From: Rhizobium sp. Root1203
GTDB lineage: Bacteria > Pseudomonadota > Alphaproteobacteria > Rhizobiales > Rhizobiaceae
Assembly (NCBI RefSeq): GCF_001424945.1
Contig: NZ_LMCW01000001.1
Coordinates: 91,443-155,442, forward strand
Direction: 5' to 3'
DNA: 64,000 nt
Of this stretch, positions 54,609 to 62,629 are shown piece after piece (within the stretch, counting starts at the first letter, position 1; each line of letters begins with the position of its first letter). Both the position numbers and the translations under genes were made by a program. Under the pieces are notes generated by a model. It was not told where the DNA came from. It did not search any database and saw only the letters and a list, made by a program, of their open reading frames with translations.

Positions 54609-55703
54609 CTAATCGGCCCATGCGTAGAGCACGCTTTCCATGAACTGCGGCGAGTGGTGGCGGAGCGCCATTTGGTACTCTGGGACCAGCTGCTTGAGAC
54701 GGACTGCGATTTCATGAATATCCGATGGATAGTGATAGACGCATATCGCGAGCTTTGGCCTGAAGTTCACGATGGTCGCCTGCGCGCCTTCGATCAGCGC
54801 CATCTCCATGCCTTCCACATCGGCTTTGATGAACGTCGCCCGTCTGCTGTCAAGATACGCGTCGAGAGACTGGATTTGAATCGGGACGCCGGTATCGGAC
54901 GGTGAATCGTTCATCTCGAGCTGCAGGCTTTGCAGCTGTCCGCTGTGCGTCGCCGACGCCATGGTGGCGCTCCCCGCACCCAGGCCGACTTTGTTGAGTT
55001 GGATTGCGTCTTGCGGCAGGGCCCACTCGTCCGATAGCCGGGCGATCCTCTTCGACATTGCCTGGAACTGCCGGACGCCCGGTTCAAAGGCGTGAATCTC
55101 TTTGAACACCCCGTAATGTGCCCACAGGAAGCGCTCGATGCTATCGCCAGTATAGGCGCCGGCGTCGACATAGGTCTCGTTTTCGGCACCGCAGAATCTT
55201 GGAAGGCAAAAATACTGGTCCTTCTCGAAGATCTCTTCGCAATAGCGCCGGTCTCCGCTGAGCATTACCATCAGTATCGACTGCAATACGTGCTGGGAAC
55301 GCTCGTCCGCGAAAAGCGGTGCCACGCCGGCGAAATCGTCTAGGTGACCTGCGGCGTAGTATCCATCAAATGAGACGTGCGGGATTGCCCGGTCCGCAAG
55401 GTAGCGCGAAACTGCGCCGACGGCATGCCGGGCTGTAATGAAAACGAGATCCGGACGGATGCTCTCGACCTCGTCGGCCCCATGAATTGTCACGCCGCAT
55501 ACGGTGCCGCCGGCCTTCGCGGGGTCGCCATCGAAGCAGGCCACGAGGTTCATTCCTTGCTGGACGAGCCACTTTGCCGCCCAGCGACCGAGAAAACCTG
55601 TGCCGTAGATGGCGACGCGCGCGTCAGGTCTGCCGACGATGCCAGCCGAGGCGGCCTTCGCCGCCTCGACTGCCGGCATCAGTTTGTCCACGGAGAACGT
55701 CAT
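54609..55703 (-). CDS. FkbM-family methyltransferase with N-terminal Rossmann-like domain
   Basis: A 364-residue two-part protein. Residues about 20-130 form a nucleotide-binding-like Rossmann region (VAIYGTGFLGRWAAKWLVQQ, then LVFITARHAVGAVSRYL). Residues about 180-364 are an FkbM-type SAM methyltransferase (YVDAGAYTGDSIERFLWAHY, EIHAFEPG, FIKADVEGMEMALIEGA). FkbM enzymes O-methylate sugars or polyketides. The ATG at 55703 overlaps the stop of the related upstream gene (ATGA). Frames open further upstream only as a shadow of that gene. Confidence 0.85.
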   Translation of the reverse strand: MTFSVDKLMPAVEAAKAASAGIVGRPDARVAIYGTGFLGRWAAKWLVQQGMNLVACFDGDPAKAGGTVCGVTIHGADEVESIRPDLVFITARHAVGAVSRYLADRAIPHVSFDGYYAAGHLDDFAGVAPLFADERSQHVLQSILMVMLSGDRRYCEEIFEKDQYFCLPRFCGAENETYVDAGAYTGDSIERFLWAHYGVFKEIHAFEPGVRQFQAMSKRIARLSDEWALPQDAIQLNKVGLGAGSATMASATHSGQLQSLQLEMNDSPSDTGVPIQIQSLDAYLDSRRATFIKADVEGMEMALIEGAQATIVNFRPKLAICVYHYPSDIHEIAVRLKQLVPEYQMALRHHSPQFMESVLYAWAD

Positions 55704-56932
55704 GCGTTGTGTCTTTCCTCGGGTATTGCATAGACGACCGCTCCGGTGCCGCACCACCCGTGCAGCCGCATGAGGAAGCGGTAGCCTTCCAGGTTTTCCA
55801 TCAGCCAGGCTGGCGTGCGCCAGATCCCGTCGTCGTTGTGATAGGTGGTCGCGGCGATGATCGGGCGATGCCGCGCGATCGTCTGCCGGGCGCCCTTCAG
55901 GGCCGGCAGCTCTGCGCCTTCGAGGTGGAGCTTCAGGAAGGTCGGCGAAAGTTCGAGGCTGTCGATCGTCGTCGTCAGCCGGAAACTCGCTCCCGTCGCG
56001 GCGATCTGGGACGCGTAGCCGAGCCCGTCGTGAAACGGTTGCTTGCGGCTTTCGGTGTCGAGCAAGGCGTCGATGACCTTGATCCGGCCGGCGATCTCGG
56101 GCGGCAGCTTTGCAATGGTTTCCAGGCAAATGCTCCGGCTTGCACCGTCAGGTTCGATTGCTGCGATCGAAGCAAACGCGCCGTCCGTTGCCTTCAAAAA
56201 GCGCTGGATGACATGGCCGTGATGCGCGCCGGCATCGAGAAAGACCTCGTCGTCGGCCAGCAGCTGCATGACTTCAGGAATGAAGAACCTGTCGTGCGTC
56301 GCCACGGGAGCTGTGGAGAATACCCATTCCTGCCGCAATCTGCGCCAGGCGAGGAACTGCAGGTGGTGAGCCCGAGACGCATCGTCCGCCCATCGGTCCA
56401 GCACCGCTGATGTTTGCGCGGCGTCTTCTGCGTCAAACGGCTCTGCGAACCAGCCGTTCGACAGCGGATGCCGGTCACGGAACGATTCGGCGATGTCGTA
56501 GAACGGCACGACATTTGCCCACCCATCGGCCCTCAGGGCTGTTTCAAGCGCGCGATAGGGGCTGGTGACGACGCTGACGGCCAGAAGGGCGCTTGTCTTG
56601 AATTCCTGCGGCACATCGGCGGGCGCAACGACGTTCAGGCCGCTCCAGGCCGGGCTGGACGAGAGCTGTTCCGCATTTCGGTCGACGACCATTGCGATGC
56701 CGCAGCCGACCGCTTCGAGGTGTGCCCGTGCGAGCAGGCCGAGTTCGCCGCCGCCGTAGAGAGAAAGCGGTTGCCTGGGCGCCTGGGGCTGCCGGTCGGT
56801 CGAATCGTCTGCAATCTCGAGAAGCAGCCGCTTTGCCGACCGACGGTCGCACGCCGCCCCAATGTCTCGGGCAGCGGCGGTTTCGTCGTTTCTGGCCTCG
56901 CTTGCCAGCGCTGCGGCTGCCCGCTGCTCCAT
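55700..56932 (-). CDS. second FkbM-family methyltransferase with N-terminal Rossmann-like domain
   Basis: A 410-residue protein of the same layout as its downstream neighbour: an Ala/Asp-rich start, a Rossmann-like part (LSLYGGGELGLLARAHLEAV, about residues 56-75) and a C-terminal FkbM domain (EVFLDAGAHHGHVIQRFLKA, FASIAAIEPDG, FLKLHLEGAELPALKGARQT). The SAM loop reads DAGAHHG. Overall identity with the neighbour is low, so this is an old duplication or separate gain. Divergent from the reductase gene at 57052, with 119 bases between them for both promoters. Confidence 0.85.
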   Translation of the reverse strand: MEQRAAAALASEARNDETAAARDIGAACDRRSAKRLLLEIADDSTDRQPQAPRQPLSLYGGGELGLLARAHLEAVGCGIAMVVDRNAEQLSSSPAWSGLNVVAPADVPQEFKTSALLAVSVVTSPYRALETALRADGWANVVPFYDIAESFRDRHPLSNGWFAEPFDAEDAAQTSAVLDRWADDASRAHHLQFLAWRRLRQEWVFSTAPVATHDRFFIPEVMQLLADDEVFLDAGAHHGHVIQRFLKATDGAFASIAAIEPDGASRSICLETIAKLPPEIAGRIKVIDALLDTESRKQPFHDGLGYASQIAATGASFRLTTTIDSLELSPTFLKLHLEGAELPALKGARQTIARHRPIIAATTYHNDDGIWRTPAWLMENLEGYRFLMRLHGWCGTGAVVYAIPEERHNA

Positions 56933-57051
56933 TCCGTTCTCTCGGTCCTGTTGCTAGGTTCACACCGGCAAAAACCCTGATTCGGATTGTTCCAAATGCT
57001 CCCAAATTCAATAGGACCAGTTATCATGCACTACCTTTCCCGGGGCTTGTC

Positions 57052-57915
57052 ATGGCTCGCGTAGTCCTCACCGGCGCAACCGGCTTCGTCGGCCGTCAGA
57101 TTCACAGATCGCTCGTGGATGCCGGTCACGACGTGAGCGTCGTGCTGCGTCCGGGATCCGAAGCGCGATTGGTCGCGCCCGTCGATCGGGAGGGCTTGGT
57201 CACGAGCGCCGACCTCTTCGCCGAAAGCGGGGAGTGGTGGAAGACGGTCCTCACGGGCGTCGATGCTGTAATCCATTGCGCCTGGTACGTCGTCCCGGGG
57301 AAGTATCTGGACGCGGCGGAGAATTTCGATTGCGTAAGCGGAACGTTGCGGATGGCAAGTGGCGCTGCGGCAGCCGGCGTCCGCCATTTCATAGGCGTCG
57401 GCACCTGCTTTGAATACCGACTTCCCTCGGAAGCTCTCGCTGTCGACTCCGAACTATCACCCGCGACACTCTACGCGGCATGTAAACTTTCCGTTTACCA
57501 TATGCTGACACAGTTCTTCACGAAGCAGGGAACTGACTTTTCCTGGTGTCGTCTGTTTTATCTCTTCGGAGAAGGCGAGCATCCGGCGCGTCTGGTTCCC
57601 TACGTTCATGAACGGCTGGGCAAGGGGGAGGTCGCGAGGCTTTCCGCGGGAACGCAAAGACGCGATTTTCTCGATGTGGTCCAGGCTGGGGCGATGATCG
57701 CCAATGTGGTTGCCACAGGTCAGTCTGGCGCAATCAACATATGTTCAGGTAAATCGACCACGATACGCCAACTGGTGGAGGCGATCGCCGACGAATACGG
57801 CAGGCGCGACCTGCTCGAATTCGGTACGGCCGCCATTCATCCATCCGATCCGGCCGCTGTCGTGGGTATCTGCAACGCTATGCTACCCAATCGGTCGCCG
57901 GAGTCGAATTCATGA
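57052..57915 (+). CDS. NAD(P)-dependent sugar epimerase/reductase (extended SDR)
   Basis: A 287-residue extended short-chain dehydrogenase: Rossmann motif VVLTGATGFVGRQIHRSLVD at the N-terminus, catalytic YAACK (YxxxK) near residue 145 and GVGTCFEYRLPSE just before it. The sequence resembles CDP-abequose/paratose synthase-type reductases, which reduce the C4 ketone of CDP-4-keto-6-deoxy sugars; with RfbF, RfbG and an RmlC-like epimerase in the same island that role is a good guess. GGGG sits upstream of the ATG. Stop overlaps the radical SAM gene. Confidence 0.85.
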   Translation: MARVVLTGATGFVGRQIHRSLVDAGHDVSVVLRPGSEARLVAPVDREGLVTSADLFAESGEWWKTVLTGVDAVIHCAWYVVPGKYLDAAENFDCVSGTLRMASGAAAAGVRHFIGVGTCFEYRLPSEALAVDSELSPATLYAACKLSVYHMLTQFFTKQGTDFSWCRLFYLFGEGEHPARLVPYVHERLGKGEVARLSAGTQRRDFLDVVQAGAMIANVVATGQSGAINICSGKSTTIRQLVEAIADEYGRRDLLEFGTAAIHPSDPAAVVGICNAMLPNRSPESNS

Positions 57916-58988
57916 AAGCCCAGTTGAAGCCGCGTATCAATCTAGACGACCGTACGCCGCTCGAGACGGTCATCCCGCTATCGACGCCGTTTATCGTCTT
58001 TGTGGATCCGGCAAGTTCCTGCAACTTCAAATGCACATTCTGCCCGACCGGTCACCGCGACATGATTGCCGAGACCGGGCGTTATCAGGGCGCTATGAAG
58101 TACGAAGTATACCAGAAGGTCATCGACGATCTTGCAGCGTTCGAAAACCCGATCAAGGTTCTGCGCCTCTACAAGGATGGCGAACCGCTGCTCAACAAGC
58201 GTTTTGCCGACATGGTCGCCTACGCCAAGAAGAGCGGCTACATCGAATACATCGACACCACGACAAACGGCACTTTCATAACGCCCGAGCGCATGGCGCC
58301 AATCATCGCGGCAGGGATCGACAAGATCAATATCTCCGTCGATGGCATGAACGTCGAGCAGTACATGAAGTTCACGGGCTTCAATTTCAATTTCCCGAAG
58401 TTCGTCGAGAACGTCAAATGGCTCTACGACAACAAGGGCGACTGTGAAATTTCGATCAAGATTCCCGGAGAGCTGATCAGCGAGGCGCAGAAGCAGGAGT
58501 TTTTCGACACGTTCGGAGACTACGCGGATCGTATCTTCATCGAGAATTTCGCACCGTGCTGGCCAGAGTTCGACATCGAAAAGCATACCGGCGTACAGAT
58601 CACTCAGGGCATCTACCAGCAGGAAATCGGCAACACCGACACCTGCCCCTACATTTTCTACGGCTGCTCTGTGAACGCGGATGGTCTCGTCAGCTCCTGC
58701 TTCCTCGATTGGGGCCGCAAGCTGATCATCGGCGATGCCCGCACGCAGACGATGAAGGAAATCTGGAACTCCGACAAGATGAACAGCCTGCGTCTCCAGC
58801 ATCTGGAAGGTCGCCGCTGCGAAAACCAGACCTGCGGAAATTGCGGACAGCTCACCCACTGCCTGCCCGACAGCATCGACGAGCATCGCCCGATGCTGCT
58901 CGAACGGTTCCGGAACCTCGTCAAGATCAACCCTGACGTCCCGGCTCCCGGCGGCGTGCGAATTCCGTTCCCCGTAGCCGCGGAATGA
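57912..58988 (+). CDS. radical SAM/SPASM-domain protein
   Basis: A 358-residue radical SAM enzyme. The [4Fe-4S] site is CNFKCTFC (CxxxCxxC, about residues 37-44), followed by LRLYKDGEPLLNKRF and DTTTNGTF. The C-terminal SPASM region has many cysteines (CPYIFYGCSVNADG, SSCFLDWG, CENQTCGNCG and LTHC) for extra clusters. SPASM enzymes modify peptides or small molecules and some act on sugars. It overlaps the reductase upstream and the GT4 gene downstream by four bases, so it is an integral part of the glycan pathway; its reaction is unknown. Confidence 0.88.
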   Translation: MKAQLKPRINLDDRTPLETVIPLSTPFIVFVDPASSCNFKCTFCPTGHRDMIAETGRYQGAMKYEVYQKVIDDLAAFENPIKVLRLYKDGEPLLNKRFADMVAYAKKSGYIEYIDTTTNGTFITPERMAPIIAAGIDKINISVDGMNVEQYMKFTGFNFNFPKFVENVKWLYDNKGDCEISIKIPGELISEAQKQEFFDTFGDYADRIFIENFAPCWPEFDIEKHTGVQITQGIYQQEIGNTDTCPYIFYGCSVNADGLVSSCFLDWGRKLIIGDARTQTMKEIWNSDKMNSLRLQHLEGRRCENQTCGNCGQLTHCLPDSIDEHRPMLLERFRNLVKINPDVPAPGGVRIPFPVAAE

Positions 58989-60205
58989 ACGTTCTGCATC
59001 TGACGCCGCACCTGGGTGGCGGCGTCGGCAAGGCCCATGCGGCGATAGCGGCCGCCAGCTCGCGGGATGTCCGGCGCACCTATTTTCTTCTCGAGGAGCC
59101 GCGCGATCGGCGCTTCCCGTCCCTCGTCGAGGCTTCCGGCGCGACGCTGATGACAGGCGGGCCGGCCGAACTTCAGGCCGCCGTCGAGGCGGCTGATGTC
59201 GTCCAGATCGAGTGGTGGAACCATCCCCGCCTTTACCAATGCCTCAGCGGATGGAGCCTCCCGGCGATGCGCTCCGTCGTGTGGGCGCACATCTCCGGTC
59301 TCTTTCCGCCCCTGCTGCCGGAGCGTCTCGCGGAAATGCCGGATCGACTGCTTTTCACCTCGCCCTGCTCGCTGCAGGCAGACAATCTGCGGGACCTTCC
59401 ACCGTCGCTGCGCACGAGACTTGGCGTGGTCAACAGCGGCTTCGGCTTCGGGACTGTCGCAGACGCGGTGCAGAACCCCTCCAGGGCCGTCTATCTCGGA
59501 ACCGTCGATTTCGTGAAGATGCATCCTGCTTTCTTCGAGATTGTCGATGCGGTCGGGCACAAGGACTTCAGCGTCGAGATCTGGGGCCAGTTCGACCCGC
59601 AAGGCGAACCGGCGGCACGCGCGGCCGCCATGCGCCAGCCGGCGCGCGTCTCGCTCGAAGGTGCGCACGGGGATCCGCAGTCGATGCTGTCGGAAGCGGG
59701 AATACTGGTCTATCTCCTGCGCCCGGATCACTACGGCACCGCCGAGAACGTTCTTATCGAGGCCATGTCGCTGGGCGTTGCGCCGCTGGTCATGGCCAAT
59801 CCGGCCGAGATGGCCGTCGTCGAGGACGGCCGAACCGGGCTTGTGGCGACCGACCCGGCAGACGCAGCCATCAAGCTCGCCTGGATGCTCGATCATCCGG
59901 AGCAGGTATCGGCCATGGGGCGGGCAGCGGCAGCGACGGTCGCGCGAACCCACATCCCGTCTTTGTCGGCGCAGGCACTGCAGACGTGCTACGCAGAGCT
60001 GCTGTCACAGCCGAAACGCGTGGTCGATTTCAGTGAATTTCTTGGCAGCGACGCCGCTCGCTGGTTTCTGTCGACACAGACGCGCCCCGGCAACGTGCTC
60101 GCGATCGCTGATTTCTCGTCGTCCGGCGCGGCATCGAAGGGCAGTCTCGCGCACTTCCTGGCATGCATGCCGGAGGACGTCACTCTCAGATCCCTGGCAA
60201 ATTAA
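58985..60205 (+). CDS. GT4-type (group 1) glycosyltransferase
   Basis: A 406-residue GT-B glycosyltransferase: glycine-rich acceptor-side loop HLTPHLGGGVGKAHAAIA, central YLGTVDFVKMHPAFFEIV, and the nucleotide-sugar motif YGTAENVLIEAMSLGVAPLV (E-x7-E like, about residues 255-274). No membrane helix. It is the last gene of the reductase-radical SAM-GT4 operon and should add a further sugar to the glycan. Confidence 0.85.
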   Translation: MNVLHLTPHLGGGVGKAHAAIAAASSRDVRRTYFLLEEPRDRRFPSLVEASGATLMTGGPAELQAAVEAADVVQIEWWNHPRLYQCLSGWSLPAMRSVVWAHISGLFPPLLPERLAEMPDRLLFTSPCSLQADNLRDLPPSLRTRLGVVNSGFGFGTVADAVQNPSRAVYLGTVDFVKMHPAFFEIVDAVGHKDFSVEIWGQFDPQGEPAARAAAMRQPARVSLEGAHGDPQSMLSEAGILVYLLRPDHYGTAENVLIEAMSLGVAPLVMANPAEMAVVEDGRTGLVATDPADAAIKLAWMLDHPEQVSAMGRAAAATVARTHIPSLSAQALQTCYAELLSQPKRVVDFSEFLGSDAARWFLSTQTRPGNVLAIADFSSSGAASKGSLAHFLACMPEDVTLRSLAN

Positions 60206-60233
60206 TCCGGTACCATCTGCCTTGACACAAACT

Positions 60234-60271
60234 TGTGGTGCGGGGAGCATCTGACAACGCTCCCCGCCACA
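60234..60271. terminator. hairpin between convergent GT4 and GT41 genes
   Basis: A 13-base-pair stem with one bulge (TGTGG.GCGGGGAGC with GCTCCCCGCCACA) and a ten-base loop lies between the two convergent genes, seven bases from the GT41 stop. T tracts on either side are short, so it is a plausible bidirectional terminator. Confidence 0.6.
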
Positions 60272-60277
60272 GGTTGG

Positions 60278-62239
60278 TCAGCCAAAGTCGAAGAGCTTGT
60301 AACCGCCGGTCTCAGCCGGTGTCGCGATGGTGTCTTCGACGCTGAACGGTTCATTGCGGACCGGTCTCGCCGGCACGTCGATGTGGTCGGGAACCAGTCC
60401 CTGTTTGGCGCGCGCAACGGCCATTTCGTACGCGGTCTCGATGTGGCGGCAGAAGCGCTCAGCGTCGAACAAGGGCTTGATGTGCCTGTTGTCCTCGATG
60501 GTCTGCTTCAACGCTTCGATCCGCTCGGGGTTTTCGTAGAGTTCAACGGCCAGGTCTTCATAACGCTGAACGTCAGGCGCCACGAGTTCCGGCAGCCCGA
60601 TCGCGTTCAGCAGGCTCTCGCTCACACGCGACGCAAAATTCGTGCCCTTGAGCGTGAGTACCGGCAGTCCGCCCCAGAGCTGTTCGGAGGTCGTGGTGTG
60701 GCCGTTGTACGGCCATGTGTCCAACGCGAGATCGGCCGCCTGCTGGCGATCGATGTGTGTCTGGTAGTCGGCGCGCGGGCAAAAGATGACGCGTTTCGTC
60801 GGAATGCCCTGCTGCTTGAAATATTGCTTGAGGTTGGCCTCTGCGGCGGGAGACATCGCCAGAACCCACAGCACGCTGTCCGGGGCTCTTCGCAGGATGT
60901 TGCACCAGACGTCGACGGTGGCGGGCGTGATCTTGCGGCTGCCGTTGAACGACGCGAACACGAATTTGTCCTCGGGCAAGCCGAACTCTGCGCGACCTGC
61001 GGCGCGCGGTCGCGGCCGGTGGACAGGATCGTTCGGTTGATAGGTGTCCGGAAGGCGGATGAACTTCTCATGATAGTGCGGCTTGGAGGTCTCGGGCAGA
61101 ACGTATCTGTCGCCGATGATGTAATCGAGATCCGTGTCGATCGCGCTGCCTGGAAAGCCCAGCCAGGAGACATGAACCGGCGCGACGCTATGGTTCAGAA
61201 TGCTGTAGCGCGTCTCGAAGGTAGGGCCTTTCAGATCGACGAGAACATCGATCTCGTGCTCCCGCATAAGCGTAGCCGCCTCCTCGTCGGTCATGCCGAC
61301 GATCCGGACGATGTTGCCCCAGCGGCTTCGGTCTGCCTTGTTGCGCGCAATGCCTTTCTCGTCGGTATGGCAATATAGCGTTACCTCGAAGCGGTCGCGA
61401 TCGTGAAGCTCGAGCACGCGACGCAGGAGTTTCATGGTCGCGTGATCGTCAAAGAGGTCGTTCGACAGATATCCGATACGAATCTTGCTCGACCAGTTGT
61501 GCGGCCGGCTTCTCCGCTCCGCCACATGCGCCTCGCTTATGGGCCTGTGACGACCCTTCGCCAGTCGGTTCAGCGCCTCGTCACCGCACCATTGCAGGAC
61601 ATAAAACTCCGTGTCGTGCTGAAGGATGTCATGCTCGCCTTTTGCCAGCAGCTCGTCCACCAGACGCTGATGCCGCTTCACGGACGTCAGATCGCAGACT
61701 GCGCGGGCGAAGATCAGATACAGCATGCGCATCGACACGATGTCGGGGAAGCGCTTGAAAAGACTGCGTGCGAGGAAAGCCTGCGATTGGTCGTTCGGAT
61801 CGTTCCGGAGCAATCTCACCGCAAGACGCGTGTGCTCGACGTTGCCGCTTTCGGCGAGAATCTTTCGGAAAGGGCTGAGCAGGTCGTCGCGTCCCCGTTC
61901 CTGGTAGATCGAAGCAAGGATATAGGCGATGTCGGCGTCGAGGTGTCCTTGTGCCATCAACCGCAGCCCCAGCAGGAGCGCATCTTCCTCGTTGCCGCAC
62001 TCGTGATGGAGCGCGGCAGCCCTGCGCGTGAACTCTATGCCGCTGGAGCCTCCTGCCTCTCCGGCGAGGGCAAAGGCCCGGGCCGCGTCCGCCTTCATTC
62101 CCAGCTGAAGCAGGGTTTTGGCAAGAAGCCCGTATGTCTTGGAATCTTTCTGGGTCTCCAGAAGCGCGTTGAGCGTCTCCAGGGATTTCACGTAGCGCCC
62201 GCTTTGGTAGTCTTTCGATGCTGCGGAAAACGAAACCAT
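60278..62239 (-). CDS. TPR-containing GT41 (O-GlcNAc transferase/SPINDLY-like) glycosyltransferase
   Basis: A 653-residue protein: residues about 1-240 are helical, TPR-like repeats (SKDYQSGRYVKSLETLNALL and following), and residues about 265-600 are a GT41 catalytic region (KIRIGYLSNDLFDDHATMKL, HVSWLGFPGSAIDTDLDYII, FASFNGSRKITPATVDVWCN, LDTWPYNGHTTTSEQLWGGL). GT41 enzymes attach sugars to Ser/Thr of cytoplasmic proteins; Caulobacter FlmG, a TPR-GT protein, glycosylates flagellin. Location directly upstream of, and divergent from, the flagellin genes makes flagellin the likely target. ATG 62239 chosen; a TTG at 62254 is possible. Confidence 0.88.
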   Translation of the reverse strand: MVSFSAASKDYQSGRYVKSLETLNALLETQKDSKTYGLLAKTLLQLGMKADAARAFALAGEAGGSSGIEFTRRAAALHHECGNEEDALLLGLRLMAQGHLDADIAYILASIYQERGRDDLLSPFRKILAESGNVEHTRLAVRLLRNDPNDQSQAFLARSLFKRFPDIVSMRMLYLIFARAVCDLTSVKRHQRLVDELLAKGEHDILQHDTEFYVLQWCGDEALNRLAKGRHRPISEAHVAERRSRPHNWSSKIRIGYLSNDLFDDHATMKLLRRVLELHDRDRFEVTLYCHTDEKGIARNKADRSRWGNIVRIVGMTDEEAATLMREHEIDVLVDLKGPTFETRYSILNHSVAPVHVSWLGFPGSAIDTDLDYIIGDRYVLPETSKPHYHEKFIRLPDTYQPNDPVHRPRPRAAGRAEFGLPEDKFVFASFNGSRKITPATVDVWCNILRRAPDSVLWVLAMSPAAEANLKQYFKQQGIPTKRVIFCPRADYQTHIDRQQAADLALDTWPYNGHTTTSEQLWGGLPVLTLKGTNFASRVSESLLNAIGLPELVAPDVQRYEDLAVELYENPERIEALKQTIEDNRHIKPLFDAERFCRHIETAYEMAVARAKQGLVPDHIDVPARPVRNEPFSVEDTIATPAETGGYKLFDFG

Positions 62240-62550
62240 ACTGTTCAAGGTCAACCCCGTTCAATCTTCAAGCTGTGAGCACCAATCTGCGTTCGCTGAT
62301 GGACGAGCGTCGCGGCTTTGGTAGCAATCCAATAGTTACGCTTGCATACGAAGCTTGCCCGTAGCGGGAGGCGCTATCCGAAGTCTCCCCGCCGGGCCGG
62401 GTGTCAAATCCGGCGGCGTATGGTCACGATTAATTAACCATTTGTATCGGCTCAGGAATTTGCACCCGCATTTTAATCAGTTTGCAAGATTTAGCTGCAA
62501 AATTGTTCCTCGACATGACGGGTTTGGTCCTGAAAAAAATCGGCCAAGTA
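62240..62550. promoter_or_regulatory. divergent region between GT41 gene and first flagellin
   Basis: About 310 bases, AT-rich from 62425 to 62510, expected to hold the GT41 promoter and the strong flagellin promoter. No sigma-54 or sigma-28 element was recognised. The flagellin leader follows. Confidence 0.4.
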
Positions 62551-62594
62551 GCATGAAGCTGAACCGTCATTGCCGGTAAATAAGTCCGGTAATG
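62551..62594 (+). promoter_or_regulatory. conserved flagellin mRNA leader with hairpin (copy 1)
   Basis: GCATGAAGCTG at 62551 is followed by a nine-base-pair hairpin, CATTGCCGG/CCGGTAATG with one G.U pair and a nine-base loop (62568-62594), ending 35 bases before the flagellin ATG. The same block recurs before the second flagellin at the same 79-base distance from the start codon. A role in leader-mediated translational control or mRNA stability, as for FlbT on flagellin leaders in Caulobacter, is inference. Confidence 0.5.
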
Positions 62595-62629
62595 TCCTCC
62601 ATTGTATCTAGTTTTCGGGGACGAAACCA

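Noticed and set aside
55700..56932. The two FkbM-type genes as a recent tandem duplication
   Set aside because: They share layout, but sequence identity is low and lengths differ by 46 residues, so recent duplication is not supported.
49514..62629. Glycan block as a mobile element
   Set aside because: I looked for integrase, transposase, tRNA edge or direct repeats at both ends and saw none; the insertion claim rests only on gene order known from related rhizobia.
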